64,000 nt of DNA, taken from positions 4,929 through 68,928 of the forward strand of contig JBAXTZ010000014.1 of assembly GCA_037129925.1 (NCBI GenBank). The letters run 5' to 3'. The first letter of the stretch is position 1. Each line of letters begins with the position of its first letter. The position numbers and the translations under genes are program-made. Under the pieces are notes generated by a model. It was not told the DNA's origin. It ran no database searches and saw only the letters and a list, made by a program, of their open reading frames with translations. The DNA comes from JBAXTZ01 sp037129925 (lineage in GTDB: Bacteria > Bacillota > Negativicutes > JBAXTZ01). This document shows, piece after piece, positions 26,304-33,831 of the stretch.

Positions 26304-26903
26304 TCAACGATAAATTTTGACCCGTTCATTCAACGGCAAAAATGTTTTTTCACCGGCGGGTGCTGTCGGCTTGCCAAACGGCATCTGCGCGGTCAATTTC
26401 CAACTGCGCGGCACATCCCAACGACTATACATTCCCTCGTCGACAAGCGGCGAGTAATGTTGCAACGACGCACCCAAGCCCTCGGCTTCCAATGCTGCCC
26501 AAACAACAAACTGTAACATCCCCGAAGCCTGCCCGGACCAGATTGGAAAGTTAACTGCATAGCCGGGAAATTGCGTTTGCAAGTTTTCGACCACTGACAT
26601 ATCTTCAAAGAAGAGCACGGTGCCATACCCGGCAGCAAAAGAGTTTATTTTCTCCTCGGTCGGAGCAAATTTCTCCGCCGGCACGATTGCTCGCAACGCC
26701 GCCATCGCGATTGACCAAAAAGCATCATGCTCAGCACCAAACAACACCAGAACACGCGAATTTTGCGAATTAAACGCCGACGGGGTATGTTTGAGCGCCG
26801 ATTCAACAATTTCAACAACCATCGGCTCGGGAACTATTTTTTCATTGCTTATCCCATAATAAGTCCGGCGGTTGGCTACCGCCTGCAAAAACGATTTTGA
26901 CAT
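26304..26903 (-). CDS. Nitroreductase family protein (YdgI/FRM2-like)
   Basis: 199 residues of the FMN nitroreductase fold. The N-terminal ANRRTYYGIS and KHTPSAFNSQNSRV motifs match the YdgI/HBN1/FRM2-like subgroup, which reduces nitro compounds or quinones with NAD(P)H. The C-terminal SLQHYSPLVDEG and MPFGKP blocks also fit that subgroup. The ATG has GGAGG 4 nt upstream. It is 9 bp downstream of the desulforedoxin-like gene and 19 bp upstream of the haem-type membrane gene, so the three are almost certainly co-transcribed. The physiological substrate is unknown. Confidence 0.88.
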   Translation of the reverse strand: MSKSFLQAVANRRTYYGISNEKIVPEPMVVEIVESALKHTPSAFNSQNSRVLVLFGAEHDAFWSIAMAALRAIVPAEKFAPTEEKINSFAAGYGTVLFFEDMSVVENLQTQFPGYAVNFPIWSGQASGMLQFVVWAALEAEGLGASLQHYSPLVDEGMYSRWDVPRSWKLTAQMPFGKPTAPAGEKTFLPLNERVKIYR

Positions 26904-26912
26904 ATGTCCTCC

Positions 26913-27029
26913 CTACTTTTTGGTCATTGGTTGACCGCAACAAACCAATTCGGGACTACCACCGGCCACTGTAATAACTGCTTCATTACCACACAGTTCG
27001 CATTTAAAAACTTGACCAACTTTTGCCAT
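26913..27029 (-). CDS. Desulforedoxin-like miniprotein (38 residues)
   Basis: 38 residues: MAKVGQVFKCELCGNEAV, then a short loop, then LVCCGQPMTKK. The C-x2-C and C-C pair is the Fe(Cys)4 site of desulforedoxin and of the N-terminal domain of desulfoferrodoxin (superoxide reductase), and the length matches stand-alone desulforedoxin. It probably binds one iron and carries electrons. The ATG has GGAGG (GGAGGTTGCT) upstream. It is the first gene of the redox operon with nitroreductase and the haem-type membrane protein, with its own promoter at 27059-27086. Confidence 0.85.
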   Translation of the reverse strand: MAKVGQVFKCELCGNEAVITVAGGSPELVCCGQPMTKK

Positions 27030-27058
27030 AGCAACCTCCATAAATTAAATATAACTAC

Positions 27059-27086
27059 ATTGTAGCACTTTGCACAGTTTTGTTAA
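27059..27086 (-). promoter_or_regulatory. Promoter of the redox operon
   Basis: On the minus strand TTAACA and TACAAT are separated by 16 bp, about 30 bp before the desulforedoxin-like start codon. Confidence 0.55.
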
Positions 27087-27101
27087 ACAATAATGTAGAA
27101 T

Positions 27102-27130
27102 TTGATTTTCCTCCAACTGCAGGCTATAAT
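27102..27130 (+). promoter_or_regulatory. Promoter of pilin-like gene 1
   Basis: TTGATT, 17 bp, TATAAT; the -10 lies in TGCAGGCTATAATTT, nearly the same as the word at the second pilin promoter. Confidence 0.65.
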
Positions 27131-27178
27131 TTGTTGCAGACAAAGTAGCGCTGGGTATCGGTAACTGTGGGTAATCAT

Positions 27179-27943
27179 ATGCAAACTAAAGTACATCCTA
27201 GAAGCTCGGCAGGTTTTTCTTTTATTGAACTGATGGTAGTATTGGGGATTATTGCCATTTTGGCAATAATCGTATTTCCACTGTTCAAAAACATGCGTGA
27301 GGAATCGACGAGAAATTCCTGCTTAGCCAACCAACGAATTGTTGATGAGTCATATTCGATATATTTGACCAAGGGCGGAACTTATAACCCGGTCAACACC
27401 GCCGACGTGAATTTTCTCGTGCAAGCCGGCTTACTAGTCAACGCCCCCATCTGCAAGGACAACGGAATCTACAGCTGGTCGTTAGATGCCAATAACTATC
27501 CGCGAATAAATTGTAGCGTTCACGGCAGCGACTCCCCGGTAATCGTAGCGCCGCTAACACCGCTCGGTTCAACTCTACCAGAGATTTCCGGAGCGATGGT
27601 ACAACTAATTGATTCTTACTATACCGCCAACGGGCGATATCCGCGCACTTGGGCGCCGTACACATATACGGATATCGGGCTAAACGCAGCCGACTGGCAG
27701 GCTCCGGTCAATCATATTATTTTCAGCCCCGGCGGCAACAGAATTAATATTAAGCCGGAAAGCGGTTATCAATTTTTGGTCACCGACATCAACGGCAATA
27801 GCAAAAAGCTCACTGACACTTCGAATTGGAGTTTAGTTTATAGCATCACCGACCGCAATTGGTATTACAAGGCCATTCCTCCCTCCGTTGACCCAACTGC
27901 TACGCAGTTAGAAATATCTACGCTCCAAATCCAAAAAAGATGA
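27179..27943 (+). CDS. Type IV pilin-like protein 1
   Basis: 254 residues. A 12-residue basic leader ends in Gly before FSFIELMVVLGIIAILAII, the class III prepilin signal with Glu at mature position 5. The first ~130 mature residues, with conserved Cys (SCLANQ, APICKDNG, INCSVHGS), are highly similar to those of the next gene; the C-terminal half differs. It is probably a pilin or pseudopilin exported and assembled in the inner membrane by machinery outside the window. The ATG at 27179 is used; a GTG 12 bp earlier is possible and neither has a strong ribosome-binding site. A 106-bp gap with a separate promoter leads to the paralogue. Confidence 0.85.
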   Translation: MQTKVHPRSSAGFSFIELMVVLGIIAILAIIVFPLFKNMREESTRNSCLANQRIVDESYSIYLTKGGTYNPVNTADVNFLVQAGLLVNAPICKDNGIYSWSLDANNYPRINCSVHGSDSPVIVAPLTPLGSTLPEISGAMVQLIDSYYTANGRYPRTWAPYTYTDIGLNAADWQAPVNHIIFSPGGNRINIKPESGYQFLVTDINGNSKKLTDTSNWSLVYSITDRNWYYKAIPPSVDPTATQLEISTLQIQKR

Positions 27944-27980
27944 TTTGAATCGGCTCGGGTTGAGCATCTACGAGTGTTTT

Positions 27981-28010
27981 TTTACAATTATATCCATTGC
28001 ATGCTATAAT
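27981..28010 (+). promoter_or_regulatory. Promoter of pilin-like gene 2
   Basis: TTTACA, 18 bp, TATAAT, with TGC just upstream of the -10 (TTGCATGCTATAATT). It shares that word with the promoter at 27102. Confidence 0.65.
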
Positions 28011-28049
28011 TGATATTGAATTTGTGACTACTCTATTGCAGGTGAATTT

Positions 28050-28976
28050 ATGTTTTTTTTGAACAAGCGACAAACGCGCGACGGTTTTTCTTTTATCGAA
28101 CTGATGGTTGTCCTTGGGATTATTGCGATTTTGGCAATAATCGTTTTTCCATTTTTCAAAAATATGCGACAAGACTCAACCACCAACGCCTGCTATACCA
28201 ATCAAAATATCGTCTCGCAAACTTATTCAATCTACCTGGCTAAAGGCGGAAACTACAATCCGGTCAATACCTCCGGAGTAGGTTTTCTCATAACGGCCGG
28301 TTTGTTGGTAAACCCACCAATCTGCAAAGATGGTGGCACCTATAGCTGGTGGGCGGATGTTAACAATTACCCGCAAATTAAGTGTAGCATTCACGGCAGC
28401 AATGTCGTTGTAGCCGCCCCGGTCAACTCTAATCTACTATACCAGCAGACAGCATTCGATTCCAGCAAAACCTTGGCTACGCAAGGAGTCGTCCCGATTA
28501 TGGGAACTTGGTCAACTGCTAACGGCGGATTAATTCCAAGGTCTGGTACTGAGGCGCGTGCGATATTTGCTAATAGTAGTGGTACCAATTACACCATTTC
28601 AGCAACGGTTAACTTTACCAGCGGCAATGGCTATGGGATTTATTACCACGCTACTAACACCGCGCAAATTTCCGGTTACGTTTTCCAATTTGACCCCGGC
28701 TTGGGTAACAGATTCGCAGTCCGCAAAGTAGTCAACGGCTCTGAGCAACCGCAGTTTCAGAGCGTCTCAATGGCCAGTGTCATGCCCGACGGATTTTCAG
28801 TATATGGTTCGCATAATGTATCAATTAGTACTTCCGGCGCCAATCAAGTTATCAAGGTCGACGGAGTAGAAGTTCTTAATTTCAGCGATTCAACCTTTGC
28901 TTCCGGCTACGTTGGCGCCCGTTCTTGGGATTCTACAGTAGCCTCGATTAACAACATGAGTGTAGTCAGCAATTAG
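28050..28976 (+). CDS. Type IV pilin-like protein 2 with a C-terminal beta-sandwich domain
   Basis: 308 residues. The leader MFFLNKRQTRDG precedes FSFIELMVVLGIIAILAII. Up to about residue 120 it parallels gene 1 (YSIYLAKGGNYNPVNT, PPICKDGG, IKCSIHGS). From about 130 it carries a different domain with many short beta strands (YTISATVNF, GYVFQFDPG, VIKVDGVEVLNF, SGYVGARSW) that resembles concanavalin/LamG-like carbohydrate-binding folds. This looks like a minor pilin with an adhesive head built on a duplicated stalk module. RBS AGGTGA upstream of the ATG. It is followed by a terminator at 28991. Confidence 0.85.
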   Translation: MFFLNKRQTRDGFSFIELMVVLGIIAILAIIVFPFFKNMRQDSTTNACYTNQNIVSQTYSIYLAKGGNYNPVNTSGVGFLITAGLLVNPPICKDGGTYSWWADVNNYPQIKCSIHGSNVVVAAPVNSNLLYQQTAFDSSKTLATQGVVPIMGTWSTANGGLIPRSGTEARAIFANSSGTNYTISATVNFTSGNGYGIYYHATNTAQISGYVFQFDPGLGNRFAVRKVVNGSEQPQFQSVSMASVMPDGFSVYGSHNVSISTSGANQVIKVDGVEVLNFSDSTFASGYVGARSWDSTVASINNMSVVSN

Positions 28977-28990
28977 CAACTTGACAGCGC

Positions 28991-29032
28991 AAAAAAACAC
29001 AGGTGTCCGATAATGACAAACCTGTGTTTTTT
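28991..29032. terminator. Bidirectional terminator after pilin-like gene 2
   Basis: AACACAGGT (28996-29004) pairs with ACCTGTGTT (29020-29028), with A/T runs on both sides, so it can serve both the pilin gene and the convergent small membrane gene. Confidence 0.88.
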
Positions 29033-29049
29033 CTATATGTTTACTACAA

Positions 29050-29328
29050 CTATTCTCGTTCGGTATCAAATTCGTTACGAGGATTGCGATCCGATTCCCG
29101 GGTACCGTTATAGCCATCATAGCGAGGCCGCACCGTAACAACCTGCTTAAGCGAAATCGCCAATATTCCCATAACATCTATCGCAATCAAAAAACCAATC
29201 AACATATCCGCGAGCCGGTTAATCATAAACGCTTCGCAACCAACAAAAAAAATCTCGTATATTGCAAACAACGGAAGAATTGCGAAAAAGAATATTTTGT
29301 GAAAACAAGCATTACAGAAGAACTTCAT
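29050..29328 (-). CDS. Small membrane protein with N-terminal CxxC
   Basis: 92 residues. The N-terminus MKFFCNACFHKIFFF carries a Cys-x2-Cys, followed by two hydrophobic segments (about 10-28 and 40-60) and a charged, Arg/Glu-rich C-terminal tail of about 30 residues. No family was recognised. The ATG at 29328 has GGAGG 6 nt upstream; an in-frame ATG 15 bp earlier lies before that site. It is an isolated gene between a convergent terminator and the DUF2807 gene. The CxxC could bind metal or be redox active, but with only one pair this is speculative. Confidence 0.6.
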   Translation of the reverse strand: MKFFCNACFHKIFFFAILPLFAIYEIFFVGCEAFMINRLADMLIGFLIAIDVMGILAISLKQVVTVRPRYDGYNGTRESDRNPRNEFDTERE

Positions 29329-29404
29329 ATCAGCCTCCAACAACTACACATTTATTATAGCATGTTTTTTAGTCGTGACAATGAAAAAAGTCCGCGTTCA
29401 TTTT

Positions 29405-30106
29405 CTAGTTTTGCTTCACTGCTGCCAAACCGGTTGTTTTTATTTTGTTCCCGGATACCTTGCCGCTATAGCGTAACGATGCCACGCCGTTTAACGAACC
29501 GGACAACTCGCCGCCGTCCATACGCTCGATTTCAACATTAGAAGCGCCGCTGACATTGACAACCGCGGCAGTTATCAGACAACTGCGAAACACGATACTT
29601 GACGCCCCTTGGCATTCGACATCAACATTGGCAAAGGTCGAGTTGTCGGCGCGAAAACTGGTTGCGCCTTCGACAGTCAGAGCAAACGGGTGCTTTTCGC
29701 CGTTGAAATTGCTGACGCGGATTTCCGAAGCTCCGAAGACATGGATACTTTCCAGTGTCGGCATAATGATTTCAATTCGCGGTGTCGGGGTAATATCCCC
29801 GGTGTATTTATTGATAATTAACTCACCATTTTCCACAGAACAACTTTTAGCAACAAGCTCGGCCGGAGCCTGGACTTTCACCGAGTACTCAGTTCCCTGA
29901 CTAATCCGCACCGACCACGATCCCGCGACCGCAATTTTATCAAATTTCTTGATATCCAACTCCTTCCAATTGCTCGGCGTATCTGCCTGCACATTAGTGA
30001 GCGTCAACTGATCTTTGAAAAAATACGGCACCGCCACCGCGGTCATCATAAACAGCGTAATGACCGCCAAAACGCCAATGATTATCCTATTAGTTCGCTT
30101 TTTCAT
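29405..30106 (-). CDS. DUF2807 (GIN-domain) membrane-anchored protein
   Basis: About 233 residues. A basic start (MKKRTNRIII) and one hydrophobic segment (to about residue 26) anchor or export the protein. The rest is a repetitive beta-helix-like domain with strands such as FDKIAVAGSWSVRISQG, LTVEGATSFRADNS, VNVSGASNVEI and LNGVASLRYSG, the pattern of DUF2807 / putative auto-transporter adhesin head (GIN) domains. The start at 30106 is chosen because AAGGAG lies about 10 nt upstream; an ATG at 30115 is also possible. It overlaps the regulator gene by 17 bp and ends the ABC operon. Members are often found with GntR or ECF systems, but the function is unknown. Confidence 0.8.
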   Translation of the reverse strand: MKKRTNRIIIGVLAVITLFMMTAVAVPYFFKDQLTLTNVQADTPSNWKELDIKKFDKIAVAGSWSVRISQGTEYSVKVQAPAELVAKSCSVENGELIINKYTGDITPTPRIEIIMPTLESIHVFGASEIRVSNFNGEKHPFALTVEGATSFRADNSTFANVDVECQGASSIVFRSCLITAAVVNVSGASNVEIERMDGGELSGSLNGVASLRYSGKVSGNKIKTTGLAAVKQN

Positions 30107-30473
30107 CTTTTCCATGCTCCTTTGCATTTTCAAACAGCTTTTTGAGTTCGCTCCAGTCAATTCCCAACAACTCCATCGCTCTAAACATTTGCGGCAGTTG
30201 ATCTTTGATAAATTCGTCGCGCCGGGTTGCTTTCGAGATATAAGCGGCATTTGTAGTTGTGAAAAATCCAATACCGCGCTGTTGTTCAACAATTCCTTTT
30301 TCTTGCAAGGCGGTGTACGCCCGCTGCACGGTGTTCGGATTAACCAACATCTTTTCGCCCATGTCGCGCACCGACAGCATTCGCTCGTTATTTTGCAATT
30401 CGCCACTCAACAGCTTGTCGATAATAACATCGTAGATTTGCAAAAATATCGGTTTGTTGCCGTTAAATTCCAT
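30090..30473 (-). CDS. GntR family (YtrA-type) transcriptional regulator
   Basis: 127 residues. The N-terminal winged helix-turn-helix (PIFLQIYDVIIDKLLSGELQ, then LSVRDMGEKMLVNPNTVQRAYTALQEKGIV) is followed by a very short ~50-residue tail, the hallmark of the YtrA subfamily that regulates ABC-transporter operons. It lies between the permease gene and the DUF2807 gene in the operon it probably controls; a matching dyad overlaps the operon's transcription start (32107-32133). It would act as an autorepressor released by a small inducer. RBS GGAGGC overlaps the end of the permease gene. Confidence 0.9.
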   Translation of the reverse strand: MEFNGNKPIFLQIYDVIIDKLLSGELQNNERMLSVRDMGEKMLVNPNTVQRAYTALQEKGIVEQQRGIGFFTTTNAAYISKATRRDEFIKDQLPQMFRAMELLGIDWSELKKLFENAKEHGKDEKAN

Positions 30474-30474
30474 T

Positions 30475-31236
30475 TCAGGCCTCCGTCTCGCGCAGCCGCA
30501 ACCAAGTAAGCGCCCACAAGAACGGAATTGCCACGGCTTTTATCGCCACCGACACAATTTCACCGACAACATCAAAACCACCGGTAATAGATTTTAGTAA
30601 CGCGCCGCCTTGCGCCGAGAGGTTGATGTTCATATTGCTCCAGCCGTGATATAGCGCGACCACTTCGGTCAATAGCACAATGCTGATTACCAACGTAATC
30701 ACACCGCCACTCACCACCAGTTTCAGCAACGCCAACCGCCGGAAATAGACACTGGCAAACGCCGCCACCGCCATAAGTAAAACATAAGCATACCAATCAG
30801 CCAGCAGATTCAAGCTAATTGCGTAAGCCGTCGCAATAAACTGCCCAAAGCCGATCTGCGCTCCGCCGCTATTCAGCGCCAAGAATGCTGCCAACAGCGC
30901 GATTTTCAGACAGACAATATAAAATATTGCATTTACCAACGTGTAGATAATTGTCTTTGCGACAACTTTTTCAGCAGTGGTCGCAGGAATGAGCAAATAC
31001 TGCTGGGCGGTCTTAGCTTGTTTCAGCTCCTGATAAGAATTGGTCGCCAAGAATAACCCGCTAACAAAGAATAAGAACTGAATTATTCCCGGAGCCTCGG
31101 CTTTAGCAAAAACATTCCCGGCGGCCGTTATCACGAACAGTACCACCACGAGCGCAATGCCAAACCATACCAGCGATTTCTTGTTTTCGCGCAATTCCCG
31201 ATTTAACAAATTAGCCACTATTTTTGTTCGCAACAT
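30475..31236 (-). CDS. ABC transporter permease (ABC-2-like)
   Basis: 253 residues with six predicted membrane helices (first about 22-42, KSLVWFGIALVVVLFVITAAGN), in a pattern common to ABC-2-type permeases in YtrA operons. It has no motif that gives a substrate. Its start codon overlaps the stop of the ATPase gene by one base and the regulator gene follows at once. Exporters of this class often act in cell-envelope stress or antimicrobial-peptide response; here that is inference from operon type. Confidence 0.82.
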   Translation of the reverse strand: MLRTKIVANLLNRELRENKKSLVWFGIALVVVLFVITAAGNVFAKAEAPGIIQFLFFVSGLFLATNSYQELKQAKTAQQYLLIPATTAEKVVAKTIIYTLVNAIFYIVCLKIALLAAFLALNSGGAQIGFGQFIATAYAISLNLLADWYAYVLLMAVAAFASVYFRRLALLKLVVSGGVITLVISIVLLTEVVALYHGWSNMNINLSAQGGALLKSITGGFDVVGEIVSVAIKAVAIPFLWALTWLRLRETEA

Positions 31237-32087
31237 TATTTTACTCCCCTTCCAAACAATTGCCCGATTTGTTCTGGATTTTCGACGGTCGCGTTAAACA
31301 GCAATTCCAAATCGGCTTTGCTACCATATTCGTTGCTATTTGTCTTAATAACCGCATACGACCAACCGGCAGGAACCTGCATTGAGTACAGCAACTGCTC
31401 GGTTGTTGGTTTAATTGCGCCGAGCGAAAACATAATTTTATCTTCAATACTGGCAATCGATTCATTCAAGACGATTTTGCCGCTATCGATAATAATTATC
31501 GGATCGATCAAACCGTCGAGATCCCGCACTTGGTGGCTGGAAATAACTAACGCGCTCGACTCATCCACCGCCCCGGCAATCAGTTTACGAAACACGGTTT
31601 TGGAAGGAATATCCAGCCCATTACTCGGCTCATCCATCAATATCAACCGGCAGTTTGTCGAAAGCGCAAACGCGATAAAGAACTTTTTGCGTTCGCCTTG
31701 GGATAAAGTTACTAATGATTGAGCAATGTTTATTTTCCACTCCGCGATAATTTCGCTAAACTTCGTAGGCGAAAATCGTGGATAAAACGGCGCGTAAATT
31801 TTGACATACTCACTACCGCTAATAACTGGCCCAACCGGCTCCTCCGGTAAAAAATAAATTTCTTCAAGCATTTTGGCAGTACGTTCTTCGGCGCGCTGAC
31901 CAAATAATTTGCAGTCGCCGCTTTTGGGAAACAACATACCGCTAATAATTTTGAGCAAAGTAGTTTTACCAGCGCCGTTTTTCCCCAGCAATCCATAAAT
32001 ATTTCCGGCAGTCAGTTGTAAATTTAGTCCGTCGAATAGTTTTCGTTTAGTGCCATACCCAAATCGCAGGTTTTTAATCGTTAACAT
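31236..32087 (-). CDS. ABC transporter ATP-binding protein
   Basis: 283 residues. Walker A GLLGKNGAGKTTLL, Q-loop region IYFLPEEP, signature LSQGERKKF, Walker B LILMDEPSNGLD and switch His in VISSHQVRDLD are all present. A C-terminal ~80-residue extension is typical of ABC-2 exporters. It is the first gene of the ATPase-permease-GntR-DUF2807 operon; the ATG has TTGGAGG upstream. Promoter and operator lie at 32107-32163. Confidence 0.93.
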   Translation of the reverse strand: MLTIKNLRFGYGTKRKLFDGLNLQLTAGNIYGLLGKNGAGKTTLLKIISGMLFPKSGDCKLFGQRAEERTAKMLEEIYFLPEEPVGPVISGSEYVKIYAPFYPRFSPTKFSEIIAEWKINIAQSLVTLSQGERKKFFIAFALSTNCRLILMDEPSNGLDIPSKTVFRKLIAGAVDESSALVISSHQVRDLDGLIDPIIIIDSGKIVLNESIASIEDKIMFSLGAIKPTTEQLLYSMQVPAGWSYAVIKTNSNEYGSKADLELLFNATVENPEQIGQLFGRGVK

Positions 32088-32106
32088 CAGTCCTCCAAAT
32101 TTCTGT

Positions 32107-32133
32107 TAGTGTATTATTGAACTATTACACCAA
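32107..32133. promoter_or_regulatory. Putative operator of the YtrA-type regulator
   Basis: TTAGTGTA and TTACACCAA are arms of an imperfect dyad of 27 bp (core GTGTA - 12 bp - TACAC). It overlaps the expected transcription start just downstream of the -10 at 32135-32140. YtrA-family regulators bind dyads with GTGTA/TACAC arms, so this is the likely autoregulatory site. Confidence 0.7.
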
Positions 32134-32134
32134 G

Positions 32135-32163
32135 ATTGTAGCGAGTGGTGAACGCGATGTCAA
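32135..32163 (-). promoter_or_regulatory. Promoter of the ABC/GntR operon
   Basis: On the minus strand TTGACA and TACAAT with a 17-bp spacer, a near-consensus sigma-A promoter. Confidence 0.8.
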
Positions 32164-32175
32164 GGGAAAGTTGAT

Positions 32176-32286
32176 AAAGGCGAAAGGTTAAAAATGAATA
32201 GTATATACGCGAAGGAAAGATGGCAAATTTTTATTTTAGCTCATATTCACCTTTAGCCTTTAACTTTTAACTTTTAACCTTTCGTC
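32176..32286. repeat. Inverted repeat between two divergent promoters
   Basis: GGCGAAAGGTTAAAA (from about 32179) is matched by TTTTAACCTTTCGTC (ending 32285), with three TTTTAAC-type units inside the right arm. The 327-bp gap 32088-32414 also holds the ABC operon operator and promoter on the left and the porin-like gene promoter on the right; nothing coding was seen. Confidence 0.6.
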
Positions 32287-32289
32287 TAT

Positions 32290-32318
32290 TTGACATTCAC
32301 AACCCAATACAGTAAAAT
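32290..32318 (+). promoter_or_regulatory. Promoter of the beta-barrel protein gene
   Basis: TTGACA and TAAAAT with a 17-bp spacer, giving a leader of about 90 nt before the ATG at 32415. Confidence 0.75.
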
Positions 32319-32414
32319 TATGGCGCATCGTGTATAAACGCGAAAGCACTTTTAGATAAAGGGTATTTGCACAATAATTCTCTTTATGTAAAAAAGAAAT
32401 GAGAGGAAGAGTTA

Positions 32415-33740
32415 ATGAAAAAACTAACCGTGTTACTGCTGTGCCTGGCGCTCATTATGTCGACTTGCGGCGTATTCGCAGCAACCACCGCACAACAGCA
32501 AGCCCCGGCAGCTCCGGCCGCAGCGCCAACGAGCACCACTAATAATATCGAAATCTTCAATCTGGGTCCGGCCTTTATGCCAACTTTTAGCGGCAACGTG
32601 GACATCCAGGGTATGCCCTACACATCATTTAGCAGGTGGTCCTACATTCCATCACAGCCGATTGGCGGACTAGTGGACAACTTGTTGGCGCGTCAATTCG
32701 GATTGGCGCTTAACATCAACCTAGACGGCAGCATTACCACTAATACTGCTTACCACCTTAACGGCTATGCTTATGACAACTATTACCAGCCGGCTATCCA
32801 AGACACTGATTATCAATTCCAACCAGTTCTTCAAGGTAGCGGCTATCTTTATAACATCGCGCCTTACTTAGGTTTCATTAATTATCAAGCCGGTCGCATG
32901 GCATACGCGCCCGGCGCCGGATTGCTGTTGTACAGCAATATGGACGGTGTACAACTAAACCTGGATTTTGGACAATTGCAAGTTAACGTGTACGGCGGTA
33001 ACGATACCACACAGACGATGCAAACGTTTGTTGTTCCTGGCGCACCGGGCATGAGTACAGCAATACTCCAAGCACAAGATTCCGATCCATACAGCGGATG
33101 GGCTTATGGACCCGGCACAGTTGCAACTTATTCAAATTACAACTTAGGCGCACGCGTTGTAGCTATTGATGCTTCATACAATTTCAACAACCCAATCACA
33201 ATTAAAGCTGGTTTTTCCGACATATTTGCCGCGAATAACGGTAGCAATACATATATGAGTGGCACAGTTGACCGCGGAGCGGTGGGCCCTATAGAATATA
33301 TTACTCGCCTCACAATGGCCGATGTCGGCGTGTTTTACGATGACGGCACTTGGTCTGGTCGTGTTCGTGGTGGATACAGCCCTTCGAATGATTTAGCTCA
33401 ATATAAGACAGCGCTAGGCGATAACCTTGTTATGTTAGGAATGGATGCCAAGGTTCAATATGGTCGCTATGACGTAAGCGTTCCCGGTTCATACGACGTT
33501 GCTGCAGTATTTAGCAAAGTTGGACCACTAGCCGGTTTCAGCCCGGATGCGCCAACAATTGCTAACAGCGGAACCGGTTGCCGTGTATATGGCGACTATG
33601 TATTGGATACTAACTTTAAGGCTAATGTCGGCTATACTTATATCCTCGGACTGCAACCTACGACAGTTGATCAAGCTCATGCTAAATCTGGCTATGATAC
33701 TTCAAGTATAGTTAATCTCGGTCTAACTTACTCCTTCTAA
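32415..33740 (+). CDS. Porin-like outer-membrane beta-barrel protein
   Basis: 441 residues. Signal peptide MKKLTVLLLCLALIMSTCGVFA is followed by an Ala/Pro/Gln-rich linker and a long region of alternating beta strands with many Gly/Tyr/Asn turns, ending in LGLTYSF (terminal Phe). Size suggests a 14- to 18-strand barrel. No known porin family is recognised from motifs. It has its own strong promoter, an AGAGGAAGAG ribosome-binding site, an unusually long leader and its own terminator, consistent with an abundant protein. The Cys in the signal peptide is not in a lipobox. Confidence 0.75.
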   Translation: MKKLTVLLLCLALIMSTCGVFAATTAQQQAPAAPAAAPTSTTNNIEIFNLGPAFMPTFSGNVDIQGMPYTSFSRWSYIPSQPIGGLVDNLLARQFGLALNINLDGSITTNTAYHLNGYAYDNYYQPAIQDTDYQFQPVLQGSGYLYNIAPYLGFINYQAGRMAYAPGAGLLLYSNMDGVQLNLDFGQLQVNVYGGNDTTQTMQTFVVPGAPGMSTAILQAQDSDPYSGWAYGPGTVATYSNYNLGARVVAIDASYNFNNPITIKAGFSDIFAANNGSNTYMSGTVDRGAVGPIEYITRLTMADVGVFYDDGTWSGRVRGGYSPSNDLAQYKTALGDNLVMLGMDAKVQYGRYDVSVPGSYDVAAVFSKVGPLAGFSPDAPTIANSGTGCRVYGDYVLDTNFKANVGYTYILGLQPTTVDQAHAKSGYDTSSIVNLGLTYSF

Positions 33741-33760
33741 AATCCAGCCACTGATTACAA

Positions 33761-33815
33761 AACACCCCCGTTCACGCAACAGTTAATCTGTTTTATGAGC
33801 GGGGGGTTGTTTTTT
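33761..33815 (+). terminator. Terminator after the porin-like gene
   Basis: ACCCCCG(TTCA) pairs with (TGA)GCGGGGGGT, with about 20 nt between the arms, then TTGTTTTTT. Probably also usable by the convergent minus-strand gene. Confidence 0.8.
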
Positions 33816-33831
33816 GTGCACAACAGTTTTG

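Noticed and set aside
30015..30509. 164-residue plus-strand frame over the GntR gene
   Set aside because: Antisense to the regulator's helix-turn-helix; no start signals.
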